Shown here in pieces: positions 1 to 12,100 of a DNA stretch of 64,000 nt (positions within the stretch are counted from its first letter, which is position 1; every line of letters begins with the position of its first letter). Below the pieces are notes generated by a model, which saw only the letters and a list, made by a program, of their open reading frames with translations, was not told where the DNA came from and did no database searches. The DNA comes from Triangularia verruculosa (taxonomy: Eukaryota; Ascomycota; Sordariomycetes; Sordariales; Podosporaceae): contig MU863925.1 in the NCBI GenBank assembly GCA_033296885.1, positions 62,001-126,000 on the forward strand, given 5' to 3'. The position numbers and the translations under genes were made by a program.

Positions 1-348
1 TTTCCGGTCAACAGTGTGGTCAAGCGTGGTCGCCGTCACTTGTTGCGCCCGCAATCAGCACCACCAGAATACCTTCTCTACAGCGGACCCAGTAACAGTA
101 TCATCGACTGCGCAATCCATCTCGAGTCCGCGCCCGCGATCGCGCTGTCGGCGGCACTCTTCGGTTTCCCGTTGAACCGCAAGGGCACTGCTAGCAAACA
201 GCGACATTTTCCCATCGCCTTCGCTCTTTACCCATTGCGAAAATATTGCAGAGCCCTTCTCTTCGGCTAGCCAACACAAGATTCCCTCGCGACCTTCCCG
301 GTCACATCCTGTCCCTCCACCAGAACATCGACAGCCAAGTCAATCAAC
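1..348 (+). other. 5' flank of the TFIIB gene
   Basis: This stretch holds no convincing coding region. It is the promoter and 5' leader of the TFIIB gene, and the last 60 bases before the start codon are pyrimidine- and CA-rich, as in many fungal leaders. Confidence 0.5.
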
Positions 349-1392
349 ATGTCGGCTCATCATGTGCATGCCGCCCCCGCGGCTGAGGAGTACAAAGAAG
401 ATCTGAATGCGATCCTTGTGTGCGCAGAGTGCAAAGAATACCCCCCCAACTTGGTTGAGGAATTCTCGTCTGGCGATATGGTATGCGCCTCATGCGGACT
501 GGTTTTGGGCGAGCGGATCATCGACACGCGCTCGGAGTGGCGTACCTTTTCCAATGACGACCAAGGCAACGACGACCCGTCCCGTGTCGGTGATGGCCCC
601 AACTTGATGATCGACGGAGACCAGCTTCAGACCACGATCGCTTTCGAGGGCAAGAATGCCAAGAACTTGTCACATCTTCAGAACAAGATGACCAACGACA
701 AGGGCTCCAAACAGCTCCTGAATGCCTATCGCGATATTCAGAGCTTGACCGACAGCATCAACACCGGTACTCAGGTTGCCAACGCCGCCAAGCATATCTA
801 CAAGCTGGTCGACGATAACAAGGCCTTGAAGGGCAAATCGCAAGAAGCCATTATTGCCGGGTGCATTTTCATCGCCTGTCGGCAAGCTGGCGCAGATCGT
901 ACGTTCCGTGAGATCTACCGTCTGACCAAAGTATCCAAGAAGGAGATTGGTCGCGTGTTCAAGATGCTCGAAACCTTCCTGCAGAAGGTCGGTGGTGCCG
1001 ACGATGTCACCAAGGCTGGCATGTTCAACCAGCAGTACCAGGCCAAGGCCTCCACTACTGCCGATGGGTTGTGTGCTCGCTATTGCAGCGGTCTCGGCTT
1101 CCGCAACCCCGTTAGAGTCGAGGATGTTGCCAGACGCCTTGCCAAGAAGTCGCAGCAAGTGGCTGACCTTGCTGGTCGCTCTCCGCTGTCTGTGGCGGCT
1201 GCTTGCATTTACATGGCCTCCCACCTGGTCGGCGAACCCAAAGCGTCCAAAAATATTGCTGACGTCGCAGGTGTCAGTGATGGCACCGTCAAGACCGCTT
1301 ACCGCTATCTCTACCAAGCCAGAGGTACTCTCCTGACCAAGGAGGTGTTCCCTGATGATATGCCCGATGGATCCAAACTCCCTGCCAACTAG
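349..1392 (+). CDS. sua7: Transcription initiation factor TFIIB
   Basis: General RNA polymerase II initiation factor that bridges TBP-bound promoter DNA and the polymerase. The 347-residue product matches the family's usual length (about 345 in yeast). An N-terminal zinc ribbon has CxxC pairs at residues 25/28 and 46/49. It is followed by the B-finger/linker segment (SEWRTFSNDD, about residues 60-70) and then two cyclin-fold repeats, about 120-210 and 220-315. The recurring KxxxEIxR and GTVKxxYR helices typical of TFIIB are visible. It reads as a single exon from an ATG in good context (AACATGTC). Function rests on clear family similarity; the absence of introns is seen directly. Confidence 0.95.
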   Translation: MSAHHVHAAPAAEEYKEDLNAILVCAECKEYPPNLVEEFSSGDMVCASCGLVLGERIIDTRSEWRTFSNDDQGNDDPSRVGDGPNLMIDGDQLQTTIAFEGKNAKNLSHLQNKMTNDKGSKQLLNAYRDIQSLTDSINTGTQVANAAKHIYKLVDDNKALKGKSQEAIIAGCIFIACRQAGADRTFREIYRLTKVSKKEIGRVFKMLETFLQKVGGADDVTKAGMFNQQYQAKASTTADGLCARYCSGLGFRNPVRVEDVARRLAKKSQQVADLAGRSPLSVAAACIYMASHLVGEPKASKNIADVAGVSDGTVKTAYRYLYQARGTLLTKEVFPDDMPDGSKLPAN

Positions 1393-2397
1393 GAGAAGGC
1401 CTGCAAGAAGGGGACATCGAAGGCGAAGAAGGAAATGGCCAACAAGGGGACGTAAGCAGTCAATAGTGATGGGGCAATCATGGCGGTTGACTTAAGTCCC
1501 CAGGTCTCGTCATTCTCCGACAGATACCGCGGTAATAGTGGTACCAAGTTATATGGAGAGGGTTCAGACGGGACTAAACAAATCGTCATGCTGAGAAAGG
1601 ATTCAGCAATGCATGATAATCATCAACAGTGCATCGGCCCCGATTGGTTGGGAAACCCGGGTTCCGACAGCGCTCGCCCCCTACCGCAATTCCTCTTTTG
1701 TCGCCTGCTCATTACTTCGCCTTTTTTTCTGCATCAAGCAATGGGACTTTGGCGTTCAGGGCCGAGGCTGGTTATTTGGCCGAAATGGCGGAATCAAGCG
1801 GGAAATTTGAGGGCAACAGAGCAAAAAAATATTTTAACCAAAGCTGATCTGAAGTGACTTTATGATCCTACCCTCTTCCTGTCCTCTCGTCTGTTTTTTT
1901 TGTTGTGTTTTTTGCTTGTTGGATAGATGTGCTATGTATTAGACGCTCAAATATTGCATCTCGAGATTGCATGTATATAGAGACAACTGTGCCAAGTTGA
2001 TTGCCGATTGTCATGGAGTCTTTTCACCCGGTCCCCTGAAGGAACGTGTCACCAGCCGTAGCTCAACTCTCCATCAGGATGCGGCGGGCATCTGTCTGAA
2101 AATGTCGTGAGAACAGAATACCCAATGACAGTGCGGAGTTGCACAGTGCGTACGGTTTTATGCACCTCGCGCCTGTGACAGCTGCCAAGACTTGTATAGC
2201 CCCACATGGCCCAAGTGCCCCAGCGACAAATCGCAACCTCCAAAATCCAAGCCGCCTGTGTCAATCGCGTCTCCCACCAACAGCCTCCCTCGTTATCATT
2301 GCTTGGTGTCGCAACCTTTCTCAGCACCACACCTTCCACATAACAGCTGAGCAACAAGACGCAAAAGTTGCCAACAACATCACAGAAGACCTGAAAG
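1393..2397. other. Intergenic: TFIIB 3' region and Rsc7 promoter
   Basis: About 1 kb without a credible gene. A T-rich run near 1890-1915 suits the TFIIB transcript end. The final 200 bases before 2398 are A/C-rich and look like the 5' leader of the next gene. Short ORFs here lack any recognisable domain. Confidence 0.5.
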
Positions 2398-4258
2398 ATG
2401 CCCTCTCGACGATCAGGCCGTGCTGCAGCCAAACGCGCTCAGCAAGCGCTCGGTAAGTAATTCACTTGCCATGCACTCGCATTCGCCCTCGAAAGCTTCC
2501 TCTTTCTTCCTGTCCTTACTTGGCGCAATCAGTTCGCAACCACAACTTTGTGGCAATACGCCAGTTCTCTGCCTTTTTCGCCCGTCCCAGGTGGTCAGGT
2601 TGCTGACTAGTATTCTTACACTGCTTACAGAGAGCACTCCCAAGAATTTCGAGGGACTCGACGATGAAGACGAGCCTATGCCTGATGTCGATGTCGATGT
2701 CGATGTCGATGTCGATGTCGAGCAAGATGAGGATGTCGCACCCCCGCAAGATGTAGAGGAGGAGGGCAATAAAGACGAAGACTCGGCTGCCGAAGAGGAA
2801 GAGGAGGTAGCTCAAGAGGAGGAGGAGGAAAAGTCACCTTCTCCCCCGCCCGAGCCTGTCATCCGCCGTCGTCGTCTGGGTAGGCCCCCGAAAAACCGGC
2901 CCCCCGATTGGGATCAGCTTCCCATTGAACGGCCCAATGCCGACTCGGATACACCCCGTCGCCGTGGTAGAGGAGGCTGGCGGGGACGTGGCGGCCGCAA
3001 AGGCCAGTACTCCGCCCCCACACAACAGTCGATCGATAAGGACGGCACTGTCTTGGATATCGTCAATGACGAGGTCGATCTTCCAGAGGATCCCGAGGGC
3101 GAGAAGAAGGTGGACAAGCTGGGCAACCTTCAGGATGGGCGCGAATACCGCTGCCGCACATTCACCGTCGCAGGCCGTGGCGATCGCCTTTACATGCTTT
3201 CCACCGAGCCCGCCAGATGTGTCGGTTTCCGCGACTCGTACCTCTTTTTCACCAAGCATAAGAAGCTCTTCAAGATTATCGTCAATGACGACGAGAAGCG
3301 CGACATGATCGACCGCGACATCATCCCACACTCCTACAAAGGTCGCAGCATAGGAATCGTGACGGCAAGGTCGGTGTTTCGCGAATTTGGCGCTTTGATC
3401 ATTGTTGGCGGCCGAAGAATCATTGATGACTATAATGTCACAGCAATTCGGGAGGAGGGTGCCGTTGAAGGCGAGCTGGCCGACCCCAACGACATCTATG
3501 ACCCTACTCAACCTTACAACAAGAACCAGTACGTTGCCTGGCACGGTGCGAGCGCCGTTTATCACTCCAACGGGCCCACGGTTCCGCAACAAAACGTCAA
3601 GGTCGATCAGAAAAAGCGCAGAGTGGCTGTCAACGACATGAACTGGCAACTCGAGCACGCTCGAGAGGCGAGGTACGTGTAATTGCTTGGGTACCTCTTG
3701 TGATCTTCTTTGCTAACCTTCAACAGCCAATACAACAGTATTCTGACCGACATGCGCCGTCAGAATGTCAACGGTGTATACAACGTCATGACCAACTCGA
3801 TGCACTATCCACGCATCTCCCAACCAACTCATGCTAGAATCGAGCAAGTGGTGGATGGCGGCAAGGGCGAGGGCGGTACAGAGGATGAGACTAGCAGCAG
3901 CACCTTCCCTCCGCTTGAACCGTCGATCTCTCGCAACTTTCTGGTCATGGACACCTACATGGAGACTCCGCCTGCTGGCATCTCGCCGGCAACCTATGAT
4001 GTCCCATTCCGGACGTCTCCAGCTGACTACGAAGCTTCCGCAGCTGCTGATCCTTTAGCGCCATTCCGAGGTCTTTCGGTAATATCCGACGATATCATTT
4101 CAGAGCTGCCTCTTGATGCAAGGGTAGCCTTTGAGAAGGCAAGACAACAAGAGATGGAATGGTTTGACAAGTGGGGCGATGAAGCCAAGAATACTTCAAG
4201 ACGTGAGCCAATTGTGGACAAGGCCATCGTGCCATATCCTGTGATAATGATGCATTGA
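2398..4258 (+). CDS. rsc7: Chromatin-remodelling subunit, Rsc7/Swp82 family (core)
   Basis: Subunit of the RSC or SWI/SNF ATP-dependent remodelling complex (CRC subunit family). Exon 1 starts at ATG 2398 and encodes only about 18 residues with a basic SRRSGRAAAKRAQQ motif. Predicted introns are 2453-2630 (branch TGCTGAC) and 3673-3726 (branch TGCTAAC). An acidic region follows, containing a (Asp-Val)n tract from a 6-bp microsatellite at about 2684-2720, an AT-hook/RGG-like patch (GRGGWRGRGGRKG), and then the conserved domain. That domain includes EYRCRTFTVAGRGDRLYML, ARCVGFRDSYLFF and the RSIGIVTARSVFREFGALII block. The unspliced frame stops at 4258, but a well-formed intron beginning at 4203 may extend the protein (see 4315-5108). 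The family call is firm; the 3' end is not. Confidence 0.85.
2684..2720 (+). repeat. 6-bp coding microsatellite (GATGTC)n
   Basis: About six tandem copies of GATGTC inside the Rsc7-like gene encode an alternating Asp-Val tract in the acidic region. Such a tract can change length in steps of two residues without breaking the frame. Confidence 0.85.
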
Positions 4259-4314
4259 TTCATGTATGGAGGATTGTTTGTGTAACTAATCTTTTTCTTT
4301 TTCTTTTCTTTTAG

Positions 4315-5108
4315 CTTTCTTTTCTGGCGTTGATTCTTATTCTGCGTCTGGGTTTCTTGGCTTGCGCGCAAGGGAGCATGGCTATGCTACTTTTGTCAGT
4401 TTGGAGGAGCCTGTTTCTGGCGAGCGTGCGGAGGCAGCTGGCACAGTCTGGGCTCATCCGGAGGCACATCATGCTGCCGCTACCATGGATGGCATTGGGT
4501 TGACGACAGATCGAGCACGGGCGGGACTGGGGGATCATGGGAGAGCACAGTTCAGTGTCTAGGGTACACCTGTGCCCCTTCAACCTCAGGGTGTTCCCCT
4601 GGATCAAACTGTCACCAATACAAAGCAGCCAGCCAAGAGAAAGCGCCACCGACCCAAGAAGAACACGACTCCGGGACTCGCCATCAATCATGGTAATCTG
4701 CCGCCCAATTCGACTGCTACTACCGCTCCGTCCGGTTCAAGAGAGCCTTCTCGGAGGAGCAGACGCCCCCGTGCGTCTTCGTCCATCAACAATTTGTCTG
4801 TTGTTAACAATGTTTCTGGCATGAGGGCGAGCAATCCCCAGGCTGGGCACCAAGGCATGGCCGCTGGCCCAAGCATCCCCAGCAACATGATATTGAACGG
4901 TGCCGACACTGTCTCTGGCATGCTCGCAGCCCAGTTTGCCGCTGAGGCGTCCCAACCTCCTCAGCATTTGCCGTCCAGCTTCGGGGCTGGCCTCCTGAAC
5001 GGTGCCGAGTCCATTTCTAGCATGCTCACGGCTCATATTCAGGCTGGGGTACCGCCTCCGCCCTTACCCGACTTGGCTGCTACCAAGGGTAGGAGCAAGC
5101 AGGCCTAG
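4315..5108 (+). CDS. Probable C-terminal exon(s) of the Rsc7-like gene
   Basis: A donor GTGAGC at 4203, branch-like TAACTAAT and acceptor TTTTAG at 4314 would join the Rsc7 frame exactly to an open frame here. This frame runs 82 codons to a TAG at 4560-4562, then continues 181 more codons to 5108. The second part has a basic patch (KQPAKRKRHRPKK) and two related motifs of the form NGAxxxSxMLxA. It has no start codon of its own, so it is better read as a C-terminal extension than as a separate gene. An alternative intron from GTCAGT at 4395 to the acceptor at 4562 keeps phase and removes the TAG. Whether the stop is real, spliced out or a mutation is undecided. Confidence 0.5.
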
Positions 5109-8100
5109 ATGGGTTTTCAAGTTGTTACTTTTTTGTTCATGATCATCATGTATGTACTATCAGAGGGACGGCGCGGCGTTTTTGGTTTCTAACCCTTGGG
5201 AATTTCTTTCTTTCTTCTAGGACAAAGGAGGATGGAAAAAGCAAATTGGTAGGGGAAATAAAGTGTGTGTTGGTATCGGAGATAGTAGACTCTTGTAAAC
5301 AATATAGGTGGTGAAAGATACCTACAGCACTGAGCAGGCCTGAGGGCTATCTTGAAGGCCAGTTGACTATCTTGAGAGACCTATCTGGCGATCTATGAAG
5401 GTTGTGTCTCTGCAACTAGCCACAACACTGATGTCAGCAAAGATGTATGGACAAGTTGGTGTTGACTTCGTGGTTATAAAGGAGAACAGTGCCCATCAAT
5501 TCAATATCCGGTGACTACGAGATACGGCAGGTGGACAAGACAGTTGTGGGTAGCAGCACTCTCACGACACTCAATCTTGTCGGTTCATCCTCCCGGGTTC
5601 CTGTTTCCAGGCCATAGGTGATCCACGAGTCTGGCTGTTCAATCGCCTTTGATCCAAAACCATCGATACACCAATGCTGACTGGTTGGTTTTGTTGCATT
5701 ACTTCCCGTTATCGGGTGGCCATATCCGGCTGTCTCGTGGCGGTTAGGTAGGGAGGCAATGCTATTGTCTCGCTGCTACATCACATGGAAGATACCAGAA
5801 CGGACTGATCGATCAACATCCACGAGGCTGTTGTTGGCTACAACGACGGCATTTACTGCCGTTGCACAAAAGAGGACTTGCACTGGGTAGGTTGGTCGTC
5901 AGTAAAAATAAAAGGGGCTTGTTCCCGGAAAACTTATGAGGGCTGCCAGATAGGGATCATGCATGCATCTCTGCCCAAACTCCTCCTCTAAATATCTCAC
6001 TTTGTTCATACGGGTAGCAAGGCAGGCTGCTGTCCAATGGTTTGGTACTCGGATCATCATCCTGATCTTGCATTACCTGACATTTTTCTCATTACCTATC
6101 ACCCTGTCCATCTGCGCCGGGCCCTCAAACGTGAGGCCTGCCTTTGAATGACTGTACCTATGGGAGGCTTCGTGCGACGGTGCTTGAAATGCATATGACG
6201 GGCAATTTCTCGCTGCTTCTTTTTGGGGGAAACAAGCGTGGTTCCAATCCAAGCTGTGCTGAGTTACGGCTTTTTCTTCAGTTGTTCACCGGGCAGGTAA
6301 CAGTGTCCAGCCGTTGAAAATGCGGCTTTGGGGATATGTGTGTCTTTGCAATAGGCAGATCACGCTTCAGGCAGGAGATGGTCAGGATGGAATATCGGGA
6401 AGCTTCTCGAGATGATACTGCCGGGCAGCAGTCTTCACATCATGCCTGTCATGCGCAAACAGAGTTACTCTGGATGTGAGTAAGTACGTGTGTACATGTG
6501 TGTGTTGCGTGTCTTGACGACGACGTATCGACTACTGCAGGAGTTGATGCCTCAAACTGAGGTTCTGATAACTTGGCCTTGGGTAACATCCTCACGATGG
6601 TTGCGTGTGTCATGCAAACATGACGTTGCTCGGAGTGGACAATAATCCACCAGCCACAGACAGACGGTAGGTACATTGCTGCGCTTAGTTTCATGATAGT
6701 AAACGAGTGGTGTTAATGTTGGTGGTGCCGGTGTTTTTGTGAGGCATAAATCCCATTCTGGTCAACACATCATCTCCGTCCCTGCAAATGATGAGGAGAG
6801 CGGCAGACAAGCGAACAGTAAGCACCGGCGCCTAGCAGAATACCAACCTTCTGGTTGTAGGTACGTCAGAATTAACCACTCAGTGTGCTTGTGAAGCTGT
6901 AGATGCAGCTCCTGCCTGGGTAGGGTCGCTGTCCGGCCTGACATTATACGGACTCCGAGTATCTGCTTGGAGGAATATCGCCCGTGTCTCTGATAGGGAA
7001 CCCAAATCAAGAAGTCCAGGTATGATACAGAACGGCCCTGCTTGTCTGTCGGAGTGGAAGAAAGGGTAGCAATCCCGAGCCTGGGTTGTTTTGGAGGCGT
7101 CGTTTCTTGCTGTGCCGAGTCACTTCTATCAACAACCACAACCACTCATACCACAAAAGTTCGCCTCGTGTTTCGTGCCACTCCCGTTCATGACGAGTCC
7201 AGCAACGTACAGCATAAAGGCAGAGTGCCATTGTCATATCGTGTGGCTGCTGCCTGTCAAAATTGACGTCCTGTCTCCTGACTGACTCCTCTTTCCAAAA
7301 CCCATTCCAGCCTTTCCTCCGGCGGAAATACGGACATACACACGGGGTAATAAGAAAACGGCCCTACTGCATTCTAAGCTCGTCTCCTGCACCACTTGCG
7401 CAGGAAAAAAAGTCGTTCGCATGTACCTAACTGCATCTTCTCCCCACTCACACAAACCACATTCTCAAGCTTTCCCTCTCATGATCATTCAACTTCAAGA
7501 AATTCGCCACACGGCGGGTCTCGACTCTACCTACGCACGCAAATCATGATCGTTTCCTTCAGACCGGACACAACAGCTCCCTAAAATGGCACATGCATCA
7601 TGCAAATGCGGGTCTGGACAGTAACAGCAAGCGTCTGCACTTCTCGTATGAAAACTGGCTTCAAAATTTCTCACCATACCTACCTATCATGGGACTGGTG
7701 CAAAAATTCCTCTTCATAACCGGCCGCGAAACGTACCGAAGCGCTCACGATAACCTCCAAACTCTTTTTTGGGGAGAGCGATACGGATACCGCCGGAAAC
7801 CACCTCGCGTTTTCTGTGTGAAGGAGAGAGGCGGCGGCCGTGGCGGGTAAGCCCGTTTTCTTTTTCGAGCTGCGCTGTTGGCGCGGGGAAGGACGTAAAG
7901 AAAGCCGGAATATAGCTATCTGCATAGTACCGGTCTAATATGATCAGACTTGCAGAGTAGCACTGGGAAGCGACAGGCCCCCCGCCGCTGTCGTCGCCCC
8001 CCGTGGTCGGCCTTGTGGTGAACTTGTCATATCTTCGTTGATGCCGAACCCCGCGTGCTTTCTCCTTGATGAGTGGCCACTGTTGAGAAGCGGGATGTCC

Positions 8101-9004
8101 AGTTCCTGTCGTTGTCAAGCTGGTCATGAGTGGGCTGGCTATTACCTTGGTCCGTCACTGGTTGGCTGGCACGCAACGCTGGCTGGCTCTAGATAGTGCT
8201 AGGTGTAGTGCAGCGTTCCCGGTCGGCCGTTCGAGTCTGTTCTCTTCTTTGGCATGTGGTGATTCAGCTTCCATTCGCACCGTCATGCCCACAATCTGCG
8301 TCATCAACCTTTGTCGATAGCTTCTCGAAAGACCCTGATGATCTCGCGATCAACACCGCCACAAATGGCCATTTGTACAATCATCGTCATCAAGGACATA
8401 CCCTGACATGCCTGAGCAAAAAACTCAATCGGAAAGAAGGGTCCAATATGTCAATCCACTCTGGAACATCCAGAACAAATCGACGGCTTTTCGAATGGAG
8501 GTGTCCTTCGATCTTGCCCCAAGCCAAGCCACCTCAAGGCCAAGCAAGTTCCCTGCCAGTGTAGGCCAACCGTCATGCCTTTCCCAAAGCGGTAAAAACG
8601 CTGAATAATACGACTGCGGCAATTTTTACTTGGTTGTTTTATTTTCCTTCAGTCGTCTTTTTTGCGGGTATCTCTTTTTGTTGTCTCTGATGAACCCCAC
8701 GGGCGACCTACCCTTGGCACACCCCAGTTAACTGTTGCGCTAACCGTTTTTTTGCATCGGGAAACCAGGGAAAACAAAAAGAAAGACAAATCCCCACCAA
8801 CCGGCGCTCGCACCATGTGGGTTACAGCGAGCTCCACTCTACTTGCTTTCCCCCTCCCAGCAGGTCTCTCTGTGCGCGGGGCTGTTTGGTGCCCAACACC
8901 GGTTCTAGCCATACAGGCGCCTGAACCTGAGGCAAGAGAGTGGACGACAGGCAAGCACGTCCTGGACAAAAAAACTGGCACTGCAAAGGGGGAATACAGT
9001 ATTG

Positions 9005-9130
9005 AAAGATAGTTAATAGGCCTCAAAAGATAATTAATAGGCCTCAAAAGATAGTTAATAGGCCTTGGAAGATATTAAGAACACTTTAAAAGATAGTAAT
9101 AAGCACAAAGAAGATAGTTAATAGGCCTTT
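9005..9130. repeat. 21-bp minisatellite, six copies
   Basis: Six head-to-tail units start at 9005, 9026, 9047, 9068, 9089 and 9110, each beginning near (A)AAGAT and usually carrying TTAATAGGCCT. Copies 1-3 and 6 are close to identical; copies 4 and 5 have drifted. The array is more A+T-rich than its surroundings. Confidence 0.85.
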
Positions 9131-12100
9131 CCTACTATTTTTAAGGTGTGATCCTGGCTTGCAGAACCAATTATTTTGTCCACCGCGTGGCAAGGTACAG
9201 CGCAAGCTGAGGCTGTCGAGGGAGAATGGAGACAGATACGGCACGAGCTTGCGGTAGATGCCGGAGGCCAACTTGGAAACAAGGAGGGGTCAAAGGAGAG
9301 ACAACGGAACAGGCGGAGCCCGCCCCGGCTGTCACAGGCCCAGATCGGCCGTCCGGCACGGTGGACGCTCCGAACGGAGAACAGATCGATCTGAGTGTTT
9401 CGCTGCTGAATGGTCTGCCCCTCTTCTCATCCGTTGACGATCTTGAAACTCGTGTTCATGATGCTCTTGGCGTAGAAAAGTTCGTACCCATTGACACGTT
9501 TGCTCTGACGAAACATGCGGATAGGCCGGTGACTTGTAAAAGGTCAGGGTATCTGGTGGCCGGTAACCAACGGGCTGGGAAGCCGGCCCCTTCGTCCCAC
9601 CTAGTGACCTGCTCACAGTTTAGACAGCATGGACGATTCCTTCTAGGCAACTGAATCACACATCGTTTTTAACAGCCTATAACGGCTGACGACTCACCAT
9701 CTTTTTGGACTTCGTCAGCAAGGCCAGAATTTTGATTTGGCGGCCATGCACATCCGCTGTTGTCGGCTTTCCCTCTGATGTTTGACCGGTTTCTGAGTTG
9801 TTGATAGGCAGGCTCAATGGCTGGCTGGCCGAGGCAGAATTGACCCCCCACCGAGTGCTGCCGCTGCAATTCGACCACGATATTCGTACATGCAGGCGGC
9901 TTGGGAGAAGAGGGCAACGCTGGATTAGGGAAACCGTTCTGCAGGAGAAGGAGCCCACTGCTGGGCCGCGACGAATCAAAACTCCGAACCGGCTCCAGTG
10001 CCTTGCGTCTGTCCTGCGTGCTGCTGTTAACTATCACGGCGCCTCTGGCCGGCTCTGCAGCTCGTTGCATTCCTACGAGACTGGAAGCCTTTTGGTGCTG
10101 TTTATTCTCATCCGTACTCCGTAGTCGTGGTCCCGCTGCATAGACACGCCTCCGGTGGAAGCATACAGCCGAGGTGACGCAGTAGGAAGCTTGGAGACAT
10201 CTCGTGAAGACGTTCCATGCGCAACGATGAGCAGAGGTGAGGGCAGTGGGCGGAGGACGATGAGAATGGCTTGCCACACCGCCTACTAATGCATGCGACT
10301 GTTGTCTAGTGGGGTTTGGCATGCCAGGCTGCTTCCGCCATGTAAAAGCAGTGGACAGGATTAATCAGCACTCAGGACCGGAAGCCGGCGAGACTGGTCG
10401 TGAGGTCACTGTTGTGGTTCAGCTCCCACAAATTGGCCCCGAAGGAGGGTGTGGTTCCCAGAAGAAGCCATGATCCAGAGTGGTGTGGTGGCCGGCTGAG
10501 AAGGGAAGGCAAGAAGACGTCACACTGTGGGCTGAGGCCAGTCACAGTTTTGGGCCCCTACAACATCTGAGTTCGCCGTTAAGTTTAGAGGCATTTGCCG
10601 AGATGCTCCGAGAGGATCTAGAAAGTGCCCTGCCATCCTGCCCACCTGCCATCTTAAGGGTATTCGATCCTGGGTGGGGGACGTTGATCGATGAAGATTG
10701 CTTGGCTGGAGACGACCAACCCAGCTCTCGCCCGAGCAACATCTCACCCTCTTGTGATCGGGGTTCGAGTTCTGACACATATCTGCAATAGGCAGTGTAG
10801 GCGTGCGGCAAAGTATTCCGTAGTTGAGCATGCGGAACAACTGCTGGCAATGCGGCCGAAAGCTAGTTTGCTGCCGGCGGCTGCTGACAAGATGTCTCGC
10901 CCAGAGGTCGTAACAAGCAAAAAGCAAAAGCAAAGCTCCTGGATGGTCCTGAGACTGCCGAAGAGGTTTCGTCAGTTGCGGCTCTATCCACCATGTTCGC
11001 CATGCGAACTCCATTTTTATCGTCAAAAGAGGGGTCCTCCGTTCTGCCATCGTTGCTTTTCAAGCGCTGGAGCTTCATCTCCGTGGGGTAAGAGCCCATG
11101 TAATTACCGTCTTGTGGTTGGCCCAGCCCTTCGGTTGGCTGTTGAAACCCGGCGGTGCTGGAAGGGAGATTCAAAAGATATGTCGCGCAAAAAGCGTGTC
11201 ATTGGAAAAATAGAAGCGTGGTTGATTCGTACCATCCATGCGAGGATACCCCAGATCCGAACATACCCACCTTTTTCTTCAACAAAAAATTGCGGTGCAC
11301 AGTGTGCCATTGTGACGGTGTACGGCTGGCAGGAAGCTCCTCCCAAAGACAATCGGTGGTATATACAGTACACACAGTGGTATAGTCTTCTCGTTTGGCT
11401 CTGCAGTTCTCGTGCTGATCGGCTCTTTTTTGAGCTGGTGGTTGGGTGTCATTTGTTCAGCTCCTGAGCCATGGAACAGGCGTTGTAATAAAAAAGACAG
11501 CTTGTCGATGGTGATGGGTGTGGTCTCCCAGCAGCACGGTCCCATTGGCCTCGCGCCGCGACCAGCCAGGTCTTGACCGCTTCGTTAGATCTCAAGCCGC
11601 ACCAGTGGGGTACTCCTAGCCTCCTCAAAAGGAATCGCCAATGTCGTTGTTATCCGCCGGGCCTGGGTCTCCGATGGGCGGGAACCGCTGAACGTAATTT
11701 TCCCCTGAAGCCTTTGCCTTGGGGTACGGCTCCCTGACTCGTAATTATCTGGAGAACAAAGGCTGGGTTTCTGGCTGCCCGATGCCTGTTCCTGAATGCC
11801 GTCTCAAAACAGAGTGTTGCCGGTATCATCGTGTTGTTGTTATTCAAGGCCAAGAGATTGCGCGCATTTTTGGCTGACCCGAGATGAAAGTTAGAAACTC
11901 ACCCATTCCAAGACGGGTTTGGTCGGTCCGTGGGCATTTTCAAATTTGGCAGCACCGTCGGCGCCGTTTTCTAGCAGGCCCGGTTTCCTGGGTCCTGAGA
12001 AACTGGCCAGACGGTACGTACCAGCCAGGTTGTATCGGCCGTTGAAGATGGCCTCTACCAACTGTTTGTTTCCTGAAAGAGAGTTTCATCAACTGGGTCT

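Noticed and set aside
4560..4562. Programmed stop-codon readthrough in the Rsc7-like gene
   Set aside because: The TAG is followed by GGT, not a known readthrough context such as CAATTA or CTA; splicing or mutation is a simpler explanation.
10755..10790. GGTTCGA-like B-box suggesting a tRNA
   Set aside because: No matching A-box at the right distance and no acceptor or cloverleaf pairing. Similar isolated matches near 13500 and 45175 failed the same test.
9226..11467. ORFs of about 140-260 codons on both strands (for example 9669-10322 reverse, 10691-11467 forward)
   Set aside because: Translations have no domain, irregular composition and overlapping rivals in other frames; length is within chance for this base composition.
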